The notes below the pieces were generated by a model that saw only the letters and a list, made by a program, of their open reading frames with translations, made no database searches and was not told the DNA's origin. From Sphingobium lactosutens (GTDB taxonomy: Bacteria > Pseudomonadota > Alphaproteobacteria > Sphingomonadales > Sphingomonadaceae): a stretch of 64,000 bases of DNA. Positions 25,033 through 34,275 of this stretch are shown piece by piece (within the stretch, counting starts at the first letter, position 1; each line of letters begins with the position of its first letter). The stretch spans positions 64,501 through 128,500 of the forward strand of contig NZ_QJQX01000084.1 of the NCBI RefSeq assembly GCF_013393185.1. The letters run 5' to 3'. The position numbers were made by a program, and so were the translations under genes.

Positions 25033-25578
25033 ATGGCCGGTTTCGACAAGTTCGCCGAACGCATGGCGCGCGGCGTAGCGCGTGGCACCTCCCGCCGGTC
25101 GCTGTTGGCTTGGCTGGGCGCGGGGATGACCGGCACGGCCCTGCTGCCCGCCTTGCCGGTGGCGCGCGCCTCTACCCATCCCGATGCGGCCCGGCCGGAA
25201 ATGACATCCGGCACGCCGCAGGATCCCGGCAATCCGGCCAGCTGCGACTATTGGCGCTATTGCGCGATCGACGGCTTCCTCTGCTCCTGCTGCGGCGGCA
25301 CGGTCAACAGCTGCCCGCCCGGCACGGAAATGTCGCCCATCACCTGGATCGGCACCTGCACCAACCCGGCGGACGGCCGTGCCTATATTATCAGCTATAA
25401 TGATTGTTGCGGCGTGTCCTCCTGCGGCCAGTGCCTGTGCAACCGCAATGAAGGCGACCGGCCGCAGGTCCGGCCCCAGTCGAACAACGACTATAACTGG
25501 TGTCTGGGGACGGAAAGTAGCATCTACAATTGTTCGGTTGCGGCGATCGTCGGCACCGCGCTGGACCAGCCGAAATGA
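25033..25578 (+). CDS. Amine dehydrogenase light subunit with TTQ cofactor, AauA/MauA-like
   Basis: The catalytic small subunit. 181 aa. A twin-arginine leader (TSRRSLLAWLGAGMTG) exports it folded. The cysteine-rich core begins CDYWRYCAIDGFLCSCCGG at ~71 and holds 14 cysteines. By family comparison the tryptophans that form tryptophan tryptophylquinone are Trp105 (SPITWIGTC) and Trp156 (NDYNWCLG). Asp80 (CAIDG) and Asp124 (YNDCCG), conserved near the cofactor, are also present, so the enzyme looks active. A strong AAGGAGG lies before the ATG. The gene overlaps the next by four bases (ATGA). Whether the substrate is methylamine or an aromatic/larger amine is not decided by the sequence; the downstream CoA ligase favours a larger amine. 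Confidence 0.94.
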   Translation: MAGFDKFAERMARGVARGTSRRSLLAWLGAGMTGTALLPALPVARASTHPDAARPEMTSGTPQDPGNPASCDYWRYCAIDGFLCSCCGGTVNSCPPGTEMSPITWIGTCTNPADGRAYIISYNDCCGVSSCGQCLCNRNEGDRPQVRPQSNNDYNWCLGTESSIYNCSVAAIVGTALDQPK

Positions 25579-26024
25579 AGGCGGCCGTCGCACTCGCTCT
25601 GTTGATGAGCGCCGGCATGGCGCAGGCGGCGCCCGATGGCGCGACCATCTATAATCGCTGCGCCGCCTGCCATACCCGCACCGGTGCCGGCGTGCCGGGC
25701 GCCTATCCGCCGCTCGGCGCTGACTTCCGCGCGCTGGCAGCGAAGCCGGGCGGCCGCCGCTATCTGGCGCTGGCCGTTATCAAGGGGCTGAACGGTCCGA
25801 TCAGCGTGGAGGGCAAGGCCTATCGCGGCATGATGCCGGCGCAGGGCGGGCTGGACGATGCCGGGATCGCCGCCGTACTTAACCATGTCGGCGGCACGAT
25901 CGCCAGGACAGGGCCGGCCTTCAAGCCCTTCACCGATCAGGAAGTGGCCGGCTATCGGGCTGGGGCGAAGACGCTGGGCGCCGCCGACGTCGCGAAGCTT
26001 CATGAAGGGGCGGGCGGCAAATGA
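25575..26024 (+). CDS. Mono-haem c-type cytochrome
   Basis: 149 aa from ATG 25575, overlapping the light-chain stop. A signal peptide (KAAVALALLMSAGMAQA) is followed by a single haem-binding CAACH at 29-33, in NRCAACHTRTGAGVPG. A probable axial methionine lies in GMMPAQGGL, typical of class I cytochromes c. Its place next to the light chain suggests it takes electrons from the reduced TTQ in the periplasm, the role filled by amicyanin or azurin in other systems. Confidence 0.87.
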   Translation: MKAAVALALLMSAGMAQAAPDGATIYNRCAACHTRTGAGVPGAYPPLGADFRALAAKPGGRRYLALAVIKGLNGPISVEGKAYRGMMPAQGGLDDAGIAAVLNHVGGTIARTGPAFKPFTDQEVAGYRAGAKTLGAADVAKLHEGAGGK

Positions 26025-26488
26025 AGCTGGTCCCGCTCGCTCTGGCAGGCCTTGTCGCATTGTCCGCGACGCTGGCGGCCAAGGCCAGCGATCGGACGAT
26101 ACCGGGCGTTACCAATCCGGCCAGAGCGCATCAGGACTATATATTGAAATGCCAGGGGTGCCACCGACCGGACGGTAGCGGTGACGATCGCTCCAATCCG
26201 CCGATGCGTGGCGTCGTCGCCCGTTTTCTGACGGTGCCGGGCGGGCGGGCCTTTATCGGCCGGGTGCCGGGCGTCGCGACCGTCGATCTGGATGACGAAC
26301 GCCTCGCCGACCTCGTCAACTGGACGCTGCACAGGTTCGACGCGGAGCATCTGCCGCGCGATTTTCAACCCTATTCGGCGGCGGAAATCGCGGCGCTGCG
26401 GCGCAATCCCATCCGTCTCGACCGCGTCGCCACAAGAACGCGGTTGGTGGAGGGCTTTTCTTCGAAAGAGGCGAAACAGACACAATAA
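26021..26488 (+). CDS. Second mono-haem c-type cytochrome
   Basis: 155 aa with a signal peptide (KLVPLALAGLVALSATLAAKA) and one haem motif CQGCH at 44-48 (KCQGCHRPDGSG). The rest is basic (RRNPIRLDRVATRTR near the end) and not strongly family-like. It overlaps the previous cytochrome gene by four bases. It could be a further electron carrier or, since no mauG is present, a candidate TTQ-maturation factor. Both are inference. Confidence 0.82.
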   Translation: MKLVPLALAGLVALSATLAAKASDRTIPGVTNPARAHQDYILKCQGCHRPDGSGDDRSNPPMRGVVARFLTVPGGRAFIGRVPGVATVDLDDERLADLVNWTLHRFDAEHLPRDFQPYSAAEIAALRRNPIRLDRVATRTRLVEGFSSKEAKQTQ

Positions 26489-26505
26489 AATAGGAGGGAA
26501 GAGAC

Positions 26506-28695
26506 ATGGGGAAAATCTCCACCAGGGTGCTGGCGCTCGGCGGCACGCTATTGACGGGACTGGCATGGATACATCCCGCGTCCGCGCAGGAAGCCTCTAC
26601 AAGCGACATCGTCGTCACCGCCGCCAAGCGATCCGAAAATGTGCAATCCGTTCCCATTTCCGTTTCCGCCATCGGCGGCGACGCGCTGGCCAAGTCCCGC
26701 ATCAGCAATGTCGACAGTCTGGTGACGAAGGTCGCCAATCTCCAGCTTACCTCTATCGTGGGCGACAATACGCCGATCTTCGCGCTGCGCGGCGTGTCGA
26801 TGTCCGACTACAGCCTCAACCAGTCCAGCCCGGTCGCAACCTATTATGATGAGGTATATAAGGGCAATTTCGCCTTCCTGGGCGTCGCCATGTATGATCT
26901 GGAACGGGTCGAGGTGCTGCGCGGACCGCAGGGCACGCTTTATGGCAAGAACACCACCGGCGGCGCGGTGAACATCATCAGCCGCGAGGCGAAGCTAGGC
27001 GAAACCAGCGGATATGTGAACGCCGGCTATGGCAATTATAACCGCTATGAGGCGAACGGCGCGGTCAATGTACCGCTCGGCGAGAAAGCGGCGCTGCGCG
27101 TAGCGGGCACCTTCGCCCGCGCGGACGGCTGGTTCAAAAATGTCGAGCCGGGCATGCCGGACCTCGCCAGCACCCGCGAATATGCGTTTCGCGGCACGCT
27201 GAAGGCCGAGCCGGTCGAGGGGCTAACCTTCGTGCTGCGCGCCTCAACCAGTTTCCAGAATCCGCAAAATTACGGCATCTATGCCCAGCCCGAGGCGGAC
27301 CATCGCCCCGGCCTGTCCCGCTGGGAGATCGCGTCCGACGTCGCCACCCGCCGCCGCGCCCGCACCACATCGGTGGCGCTGACCACCAATGTCGACCTGT
27401 CCGATGCGATCGCGCTGACCAGCATCACCTCCTATGACAAGGGCACGCTCTTCTTCCGCGAGGATACGGACGGCACGGCGACGAAGCTGCTGGAGATTCC
27501 CTATTATGACAGGGCGAACCAGTTTGCGCAGGATCTGCGCTTGACCAGCGATACCGGCGGACCGTTCGACTTCATCCTGGGCGTCTATTTCAACCGGGAG
27601 AAAGTCTTCAACCGCACCGCCTTTGAAATCGCGACCGATGTGGACGTGAATGATGACGGCACGATCGATGCGCAGGATTGCGCCGACGGCCTGCCGCTGG
27701 CCTGCAAGGTGCAGAACCAGTTCAGCCAGGTGAAGAAGAGCGTCGCCATCTACTCCGACCTCAAATACAAGATCGGGGAGGCGTTGACGCTGCGCGGCGG
27801 CCTTCGCTACACGCATGATACGGGCCGTCAGAACGGCTTCATCTCGCAGGCGCTGGGCGTGGACGACAGCGTCGTCGCGACCCTGATCCCGCTATCCAAC
27901 CTGCGCTTCAGCAAGGATAATTTTTCCGGCAAGATCGGCCTCGATTACAAGCTGGCCGACGGCAATCTCCTCTATGCCAGTGTCAGCCGCGGCTATCGCG
28001 CGCCCAGCTTCAATGCCCAGGCCTTCTTCGATCCGTCCGAACTGTCGGTGGCGAAGGCGGAGCAAGTGACATCCTATGAAGTCGGCGCGAAAACGCAGTT
28101 CTGGGATCGCCGCGTCACGCTGAACGTCGCCGGCTTTTATTATGACTACAAGAACCAGCAGTTCATCAATGTCGACCCGGCCAGCGCCGCCCAGACGCTG
28201 CTCAATATACCCAAGTCGCGCATCTATGGCGGAGAAGCGGAACTGACCATCCGAGCCGCCGACATGCTCACGCTGCGCGCGGGCATGGGCGTGCTATCGG
28301 CCAAGATAAAGCAGGGCACCGTCAGCGGCGTCGATGTATCCGACAATCGCCTGTCCAACGCGCCTAGCCTGACGGTCAATGGCGGGATCGACTGGACGGT
28401 CGCGCAGGGCGGCTTCGGCAGCCTCTCCTTCCATCCCGAAGTCGCCTATCAGTCGAGCCAATATTTCGAAGTGCTCAACATCCCCCGCCTGAAACAGAAG
28501 GGCTATGCGCTGCTCAGCGGCCATCTCGACTGGGAAAGCGCGGACGAGCGGTTCAACGTTTCGCTCTGGGCAAGGAATCTTACGAAGAAATTCTACTTCA
28601 CTTCGCGGGTTGATCTGCTCGCGGGCTTCGGTTTCGACTATAATCATATCGGCAATCCGCGCACCTATGGCGTGACGGTCGGCGCAAAATTCTGA
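26506..28695 (+). CDS. TonB-dependent receptor of the amine operon
   Basis: 729 aa with a signal peptide ending HPASAQ. The plug domain starts with the TonB-box-like SDIVVTAAKRSENVQSVPIS and contains LERVEVLRGPQGTLYGKNT followed by TGGAVNIISRE. The 22-strand barrel ends in the aromatic GVTVGAKF. It belongs to the large FyuA/CirA-like group that sphingomonads use for organic substrates. TAGGAGGGAAGAG precedes the ATG. Its position between the cytochromes and the aldehyde dehydrogenase suggests that it imports the amine or its precursor across the outer membrane. Confidence 0.93.
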   Translation: MGKISTRVLALGGTLLTGLAWIHPASAQEASTSDIVVTAAKRSENVQSVPISVSAIGGDALAKSRISNVDSLVTKVANLQLTSIVGDNTPIFALRGVSMSDYSLNQSSPVATYYDEVYKGNFAFLGVAMYDLERVEVLRGPQGTLYGKNTTGGAVNIISREAKLGETSGYVNAGYGNYNRYEANGAVNVPLGEKAALRVAGTFARADGWFKNVEPGMPDLASTREYAFRGTLKAEPVEGLTFVLRASTSFQNPQNYGIYAQPEADHRPGLSRWEIASDVATRRRARTTSVALTTNVDLSDAIALTSITSYDKGTLFFREDTDGTATKLLEIPYYDRANQFAQDLRLTSDTGGPFDFILGVYFNREKVFNRTAFEIATDVDVNDDGTIDAQDCADGLPLACKVQNQFSQVKKSVAIYSDLKYKIGEALTLRGGLRYTHDTGRQNGFISQALGVDDSVVATLIPLSNLRFSKDNFSGKIGLDYKLADGNLLYASVSRGYRAPSFNAQAFFDPSELSVAKAEQVTSYEVGAKTQFWDRRVTLNVAGFYYDYKNQQFINVDPASAAQTLLNIPKSRIYGGEAELTIRAADMLTLRAGMGVLSAKIKQGTVSGVDVSDNRLSNAPSLTVNGGIDWTVAQGGFGSLSFHPEVAYQSSQYFEVLNIPRLKQKGYALLSGHLDWESADERFNVSLWARNLTKKFYFTSRVDLLAGFGFDYNHIGNPRTYGVTVGAKF

Positions 28696-28717
28696 AAAAA
28701 GGCGCAAGGAGAGGAAC

Positions 28718-30121
28718 ATGGCGGAATATAAGCTGCTGATCGGCGGCGAACTGATCGATGGCGACCTCCAGATGGAGGTCGTCAATCCAGCGACCGGCGC
28801 GCCTTTCGTCACCGTGGCGCGCGCCTCGCCCGCTCAGGCGGATCAGGCGATCACCGCCGCCAAGGCAGGCCAGCCGGGCTGGGCGGCCGTGCCCTATGCG
28901 GATCGGCAGGGCAAGCTGGTGGCGCTGGCCGACGCCATCGCCGCCAACGCCCATGACCTCGCCCGATTGCTGACGCTGGAGCAGGGCAAGCCGCTGCCCG
29001 AGGCGCAAGGGGAAGTCGCCTGGACTGAGGGGTTCCTGCGCCATTATGCCACGCTGGAGCTGCCCGACCGGATCATTCAGGACGACGAAGCCGGCTATAT
29101 CGGGGTTAAGCACAAGCCGCTGGGCGTCGTCGTCGGCATCATCGCCTGGAACTTTCCGCTGCTGGTCGCCTGCTGGAAGATCGGGCCGGCGGTGCTGGCG
29201 GGCAATGCGATCGTGCTGAAGCCTGCGCCCACCACGCCCGTCACGGCACTGGCGCTGGGTGCGCTTTGCCGCGACATCTTCCCGGCCGGCGTCGTCAACA
29301 TTATCACCGATGCGAACGATCTCGGCCCGCAACTGACCGCCCATCCCGACGTCGCCAAGATCGGCTTCACCGGATCGACCGCGACCGGCAAGCGCATCGC
29401 CGCCGGCAGCGCCGATGGGCTTAAGCGCGTGACGCTGGAACTGGGCGGAAACGACCCGGCGATCGTGCTGGAGGATGTCGATGTGCGCGAAACGGCGAAA
29501 GCCATTTTCGGCAACGCCTTCCTCAATGCCGGGCAGGTCTGCCTCGCGGTCAAGCGCGCCTATGTCCATGCCGACATTTACGACGCCATGTGCGCGGAAC
29601 TGGCGGCGCTGGCGCAAGCGGCGATCGTCGGCGACGGGCTGGAGCAGGGGACGCAAATCGGCCCGATCCAGAACGCGGCCCAATATGAGAAGGTGAAGGG
29701 CTTCCTCGATGCCGCACGGGCCGACGGTACGATCGTCGCGGGCGGGCAGGCGATGGAGCGTGCCGGCTATTTCATCGCGCCGACCATCGTGCGCGACGTG
29801 ACCGACGGCATGAAGATCGTCGATGAAGAACAGTTCGGCCCCATCCTTCCGCTCATCCGGTTCGACGATGTGGAGGATGTGATCGCCCGCGCCAATGCGT
29901 CCGACTATGGGCTGGGCGGGTCGGTCTGGTCCGCGGATGTGGAACGCGCCGCCGCCATCGCCGCACGGATCGAAAGCGGGCAGGTGTGGGTCAACCAGCA
30001 TATCGCCATCGGTCCGCACATCCCGATGGCAGGCTTCAAGAATAGCGGCCTTGGCGTCGAACAGGCCGAAGAGGGGCTTGCCGAATATACCCAGCTGCAA
30101 GTCATCAACATCAAGCGATGA
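28718..30121 (+). CDS. NAD(P)+-dependent aldehyde dehydrogenase
   Basis: 467 aa, ALDH superfamily. Catalytic residues are all visible: Asn144 (AWNFP), Lys168 (LKPAP), Glu241 (LELGGNDPA) and nucleophile Cys275 (NAGQVC). The NAD-binding FTGSTATGKRIA is intact. It should oxidise to a carboxylic acid the aldehyde released by the amine dehydrogenase. It has no signal peptide, so it acts in the cytoplasm. It lies 22 bases after the receptor and overlaps the ligase gene by four bases. Confidence 0.94.
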   Translation: MAEYKLLIGGELIDGDLQMEVVNPATGAPFVTVARASPAQADQAITAAKAGQPGWAAVPYADRQGKLVALADAIAANAHDLARLLTLEQGKPLPEAQGEVAWTEGFLRHYATLELPDRIIQDDEAGYIGVKHKPLGVVVGIIAWNFPLLVACWKIGPAVLAGNAIVLKPAPTTPVTALALGALCRDIFPAGVVNIITDANDLGPQLTAHPDVAKIGFTGSTATGKRIAAGSADGLKRVTLELGGNDPAIVLEDVDVRETAKAIFGNAFLNAGQVCLAVKRAYVHADIYDAMCAELAALAQAAIVGDGLEQGTQIGPIQNAAQYEKVKGFLDAARADGTIVAGGQAMERAGYFIAPTIVRDVTDGMKIVDEEQFGPILPLIRFDDVEDVIARANASDYGLGGSVWSADVERAAAIAARIESGQVWVNQHIAIGPHIPMAGFKNSGLGVEQAEEGLAEYTQLQVINIKR

Positions 30122-31749
30122 GCGCGTTGTCGATCGCGGGGGGCGCCACCGACGTTCCGCTGCTGGAAACCACCATCGGTCAGGCGCTGCTGAATGTCGT
30201 GGCGGACCATCGCGACGGGCTGGCGCTGGTGTCGCGGCATCAGGCGATCCGCTGGACCTGGGCGCAATTGCTGGCGCAGGTCGATGCCGTCGCTACCGGC
30301 CTGCTGGATCTGGGTGTCGGGAAGGGCGACCGGGTCGGCATCTGGGCGCCCAATTGCGCGGAATGGACGGTGATCCAGTTTGCGACGGCACGGATCGGCG
30401 CTGTCCTCGTCAACATCAACCCGGCCTATCGCACCAGTGAAGTCGATTATGCGTTGAACAAGGTCGGATGCAGCTTGCTGGTTACGGCGCCGCGCTTCAA
30501 GAGCAGCGACTATGTCGCCATGTTGCGGGAAATCGGGCCGGACCGGCTGCCCGCGCTGCGCCATGTGGTCGTGCTGGGTGATGAACGGCATGACGGCTGG
30601 CTGAACTGGACCGACCTGCTGGTGCAGGCCGATCCCGACCGCCTGACCGCGATCGAAGCGACACTCGACCGCAACGACGCGATCAACATCCAGTTCACCA
30701 GCGGCACCACCGGCCAGCCCAAGGGCGCGACGCTCACGCACCGCAACGTGCTCAACAACGGCTATTTCTCGGCCCGCACGATGCGCCTCACCGCCGCCGA
30801 CCGGCTCTGTATTCCGGTACCGCTTTATCATTGTTTCGGCATGGTGCTGGGCAATATGGCGGCGCTGACCAGTGGCGCGGCGATGGTCTATCCCGGCGAA
30901 GCCTATGATCCCCGGCTGGTGCTGGACACGGTGCAGGGGGAAGGCTGCACCATGCTGCACGGTGTGCCGACCATGTTCATCACCATATTGAACCAGCCCG
31001 ACCTCGACGCCTTCGACATATCGACCCTGCGCACCGGCATAATGGCGGGATCGCCATGCCCGGAAACGGTGATGCGGCAGGTGATGGACCGGCTGAATCT
31101 GAGGCAGATCACCATCGGTTACGGCATGACCGAAACCAGCCCGCTCACCACCCAGACCGCCACCGACGACCCGCTGGAGGAACGGGTGACGACGGTCGGC
31201 CGCGTCCACCCCCATGCGGAGGCGAAGGTCGTCGGTCCCGATGGTGCGATCCTCCCGATCGGCCAGCAGGGCGAATATTGCTCGCGCGGCTATGCCGTGA
31301 TGCTTGGATACTGGAACGATCCCGATCGCACGGCGGAAGCGATCGATGCAGAAGGCTGGATGCATTCAGGCGACCTGGCGACGATGGATTCGCGCGGCTA
31401 TGTTCGCATCACCGGACGGATCAAGGACATGATCATCCGTGGCGGCGAAAATATCTATCCCCGCGAGATAGAGGAATATCTGCTCGGCCACCCCGCCGTC
31501 GCCGACGCACAGGTCTTCGGCGTCGCAGACGAGAAGTTCGGTGAAGCGGTGTGTGCTTGGATCATTTCCAGGCCGGGCGCGTGCCTGACGGAACAGGATA
31601 TTCTCGATCATTGTCAAGGACGCATCGCTCATTTCAAGATTCCGCGTTATGTGCGTATCGTCCAACGGTTCGAGATGACGGTGACGGGGAAGGCGCAGAA
31701 GTTCGAGATGCGGGCGATCATGGAACGGGAATTGGGCCTTGCCATCTGA
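30118..31749 (+). CDS. AMP-forming acyl-CoA synthetase
   Basis: 543 aa, ANL adenylating-enzyme family. P-loop-like TSGTTGQPKGATLTH at ~194-208, the A5 motif YGMTETSPLT, and the C-terminal GRIKDMIIRGGENIYPREIE followed by GKAQKFEMR with the catalytic Lys. The overall form resembles medium-chain or aryl-acetate ligases. It most likely converts the carboxylic acid made by the preceding aldehyde dehydrogenase to its CoA thioester. It overlaps both neighbours (ATGA with ALDH; 11 bases with the next gene). Confidence 0.92.
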   Translation: MSALSIAGGATDVPLLETTIGQALLNVVADHRDGLALVSRHQAIRWTWAQLLAQVDAVATGLLDLGVGKGDRVGIWAPNCAEWTVIQFATARIGAVLVNINPAYRTSEVDYALNKVGCSLLVTAPRFKSSDYVAMLREIGPDRLPALRHVVVLGDERHDGWLNWTDLLVQADPDRLTAIEATLDRNDAINIQFTSGTTGQPKGATLTHRNVLNNGYFSARTMRLTAADRLCIPVPLYHCFGMVLGNMAALTSGAAMVYPGEAYDPRLVLDTVQGEGCTMLHGVPTMFITILNQPDLDAFDISTLRTGIMAGSPCPETVMRQVMDRLNLRQITIGYGMTETSPLTTQTATDDPLEERVTTVGRVHPHAEAKVVGPDGAILPIGQQGEYCSRGYAVMLGYWNDPDRTAEAIDAEGWMHSGDLATMDSRGYVRITGRIKDMIIRGGENIYPREIEEYLLGHPAVADAQVFGVADEKFGEAVCAWIISRPGACLTEQDILDHCQGRIAHFKIPRYVRIVQRFEMTVTGKAQKFEMRAIMERELGLAI

Positions 31750-32554
31750 CACCAGCGACCCGCAGGCTTATTTCCGGCGAATGGACGATGGGCAATTCAT
31801 GCCGACGCACCATGTCGGTGGCGCCTGGAACGTCACCGAACAGCATGTCGCTCCGGCGATTGGCTTGCTTGCCCATGCGGTCGAGGCTGATCATGCGGCG
31901 CGACGGACGGACCGGCTTCAGGTCGCGCGCCTGTCCTACGACATTTGGGGCACGATCCCGATGGACGCGGTCAGTGTCGAGATCACGGTGTTGCGACCGG
32001 GGCGGACTATCGAGCTGGTGGAAGCCCGGCTCTGCCATGACGGTCGCCCGGCGATCGTCCTGCGCGCCTGGCTGACGCAGGCATATGACAGCGCGACTAT
32101 CGCTGCTGACAATTTTCCGACCCTGCCCTTACCCGAAACGCTGTCCGCCTGGACCCCATCCAGCCTCTGGGCTGGCGGCTTCATCGCCAGTGTCGAGGTC
32201 AGGCGCGAGCAGGAACGGCCAGGCCGCGCCCGTTGCTGGGTGCGATCGCAGCTGGCATTGATCGATGGGGAGCCGGTGTCGGCGACGGCCAGGATCATGG
32301 GCTTGATCGATATCGCCAACGGCCTCACCCCGATCGCGTCGCCGGCCGACGTCGCCTTCCCCAATCTTGACCTCACCGCCCATTTCTTCCGTTCTCCCAT
32401 AGGGGAGTGGGTTGGCTTCGATATTTCCGTTTCGAGCGGTCCGACGGGCGTGGGCCTCACCCACAGCATCCTTCACGACGAAAGCGGCCCCCTTGGCACG
32501 CTGTCGCAATGCCTGACAGTGCGTCCCGCATTGAAGGCCCACGGCCGGGAATAA
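31739..32554 (+). CDS. Thioesterase-like (hot-dog fold) protein
   Basis: 271 aa, similar to the acyl-CoA thioesterase-like proteins with two hot-dog domains (TesB-like/4HBT_3). Typical segments are MPTHHVGGAWNVTEQHVAP, ARLSYDIWGTIPMDAVSVEI, TVLRPGRTIELVEARL and GPLGTLSQCLTVRP. The start is uncertain: TTG 31739 overlaps the ligase gene by 11 bases; ATG 31781 is the alternative. It is the last gene of the operon. It may release CoA from dead-end thioesters or act in the pathway. About 260 AT-rich bases without a gene follow. Confidence 0.78.
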   Translation: MPSDTSDPQAYFRRMDDGQFMPTHHVGGAWNVTEQHVAPAIGLLAHAVEADHAARRTDRLQVARLSYDIWGTIPMDAVSVEITVLRPGRTIELVEARLCHDGRPAIVLRAWLTQAYDSATIAADNFPTLPLPETLSAWTPSSLWAGGFIASVEVRREQERPGRARCWVRSQLALIDGEPVSATARIMGLIDIANGLTPIASPADVAFPNLDLTAHFFRSPIGEWVGFDISVSSGPTGVGLTHSILHDESGPLGTLSQCLTVRPALKAHGRE

Positions 32555-32813
32555 ATGTTGCAGCGACCTGCGGTGGCGAGAAAGACCGCCGGTGTCTGGA
32601 CGAATGATTTTTGCGACCACGGCGCCGATAGTGATGGCTTCCTATTTTTTGATATAAGAAATTGATAATATGTAATATTATTCCGATCTATATGTCGTTC
32701 GGACTGCAAAACGGCCGTTCGATCAAAGATTTCTAATGCTTCTGGCAGCAATGCTTGTGAGACATATCTCTACTTTATAAATAGATAAACCGGCATTGTT
32801 GTGTGTCGGAAGG

Positions 32814-32969
32814 ATGATGATGAGCCTGTTCCGGTTCTGGAGCCAAAGGTGGAATCGATTGCGGGAGGTGGCGCGGCAGGAGTTTCTGCGTGAACCTTAC
32901 ATCATATTGTTCGAGCATGGCTCGGAGAAGGCATCGGTGGCAGTTCGCGAAACGGCTCATGGTCGCTGA
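32814..32969 (+). CDS. Possible 51-aa protein before the binding-protein gene
   Basis: A frame with three successive ATGs (32814, 32817, 32820), preceded by GGAAGG, encoding a basic protein with FRFWSQRWNRLREVARQEFL and a C-terminal FEHGSEKASVAVRE. Its TGA at 32967 is one base from the ATG at 32971, which would couple translation to the binding protein. I know no family; it could be a chance frame. Confidence 0.4.
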   Translation: MMMSLFRFWSQRWNRLREVARQEFLREPYIILFEHGSEKASVAVRETAHGR

Positions 32970-32970
32970 A

Positions 32971-33948
32971 ATGCTGACCCGGCGGGACTTTGTCGGCGCC
33001 AGTGCCGTATCCTGCCTGCTTCTGGCTGGTTGCGCTGCCGGCAAGGGTGGTCGCCCGGTCCTGCGAGTATCCGTCACCGGCAAGGGCGAGGGGGATACGC
33101 GGTTGCTGTTCAAGGCAGCCGGCATCAGGCCGGAAGGCTTTGACCTTGCCTATAGTGAGTTCCAGTCCGGTCATCTGGTCGTCGAAGCGTTGAACGGCGG
33201 GTCGCTCGACTATGGCGGCATGAGCGAAATTCCGCCGATCTTCGCGGCGGCGTCGACCATCCAGAGCTTCCGCCAGATCGCCGTGGCCCATGGCGACGTC
33301 AACAATCAGGTCGTGTTGGTTCCCAGGGGATCGAAGGCGACATCCATTGCTCACCTCAAGGGCAAGCGCGTCGGCTATGTGCGCGCCACCACGTCTCAAT
33401 ATTTCCTGATCCGGATGTTGGAAGAGGTGGGTCTGACCTGGGACGACATCAAGCCGGTTGCCATGGGCGTTTCGGACGGCGCTGCGGCTTTTTCCCAGGG
33501 GGCGTTGGATGGCTGGGCGATCTATGGTTTTCCGATCCAGCGCGCCATCGCGACCGAGGGAGCGCGCATCCTGAAGACGGCCTATGGCATATTGTCTGGC
33601 AATTATCTGGTGTCGGCTCATGTCGATGCGCTGGCCGACCCGGAAAAGACGAAGATCATCCGCGAATATCTCTCCTTGGTTCAGAAGGCCTATGGCTGGG
33701 CCGCAGCTAATCAGGATCAATGGGCGGGCATCATCGCTCAGGATATCGGGGTGCCGCGCGATTATGTGCTGGACCAGTTCAAGCGCAAGAGCGCCAGTTA
33801 TGAACTGCGACCAGTGACCGATCAGGCCGTCGCCTCGCAACAGCAGGTCGCCGACCTATTCTTTCAGCAAAAACTCCTTCCCAGGGCGGTGGATGTTCGT
33901 CCGCTCTGGGATGCCCGTTTCAACGACGCCATTCCGAAGAGAGTCTGA
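32971..33948 (+). CDS. SsuA-like ABC-type substrate-binding protein
   Basis: A periplasmic binding protein of the aliphatic sulfonate/taurine class. About 325 aa from ATG 32971; the frame also allows 32959 or a GTG at 32890. The N-terminus MLTRRDFVGASAVSCLLLAGC combines a Tat-like RR start and a lipobox (LLAGC). SsuA-type features are NGGSLDYGGMSEIPPIFAAA, VLVPRGSKATSIAHLKGKRV and SDGAAAFSQGALDGWAIY. No permease or ATPase genes accompany it here. Five bases after its stop begins a truncated flavoprotein gene, so this looks like the remaining part of a sulfur-source operon. Confidence 0.87.
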   Translation: MLTRRDFVGASAVSCLLLAGCAAGKGGRPVLRVSVTGKGEGDTRLLFKAAGIRPEGFDLAYSEFQSGHLVVEALNGGSLDYGGMSEIPPIFAAASTIQSFRQIAVAHGDVNNQVVLVPRGSKATSIAHLKGKRVGYVRATTSQYFLIRMLEEVGLTWDDIKPVAMGVSDGAAAFSQGALDGWAIYGFPIQRAIATEGARILKTAYGILSGNYLVSAHVDALADPEKTKIIREYLSLVQKAYGWAAANQDQWAGIIAQDIGVPRDYVLDQFKRKSASYELRPVTDQAVASQQQVADLFFQQKLLPRAVDVRPLWDARFNDAIPKRV

Positions 33949-33952
33949 CATC

Positions 33953-34255
33953 ATGGCAAGCCAGGCAATTGTCCCAGATCAGGAAACCTATCCTGCCAGC
34001 GCACTGGCGTTGAGCGCCGAACAACTCGACCGGCTGACAAGGCAGCTGGCAGGGACGGTCGAGCAATATGACCGCAGCGCCGAATTCCCCCGTGCCAATT
34101 TCGATATGCTGGCGAAGGAGGGGCTGATCGGCCTTACCGTTTCGCGCGAGCTTGGCGGCCGGGCAGCGTCGCTTTCCGAGGCGATCCGTGTACTGGGCGC
34201 GGTGGCGAAGGGGGAGCCGTCGACTGCGCTGATCCTCTTCATGACCTATCACTGA
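33953..34255 (+). pseudogene. Truncated acyl-CoA dehydrogenase-like flavoprotein (SfnC/DszC type)
   Basis: Only the first 100 residues remain. They match the N-terminal helical part of SfnC/DszC-like monooxygenases, with DRSAEFPRANFDMLAKEGLI, GLTVSRELGG and KGEPSTALILFM. The intact relative at 62686-63846 has the same segments (FPFANFSALHDHGLL; KGDPSTALVLIM) and continues for almost 300 more residues. The frame stops at TGA 34253-34255, and an IS remnant begins 20 bases later. Insertion of the IS, with later deletion, is the likely cause. Confidence 0.85.
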
Positions 34256-34275
34256 TAGGTGCATTTTCTAGCTTA

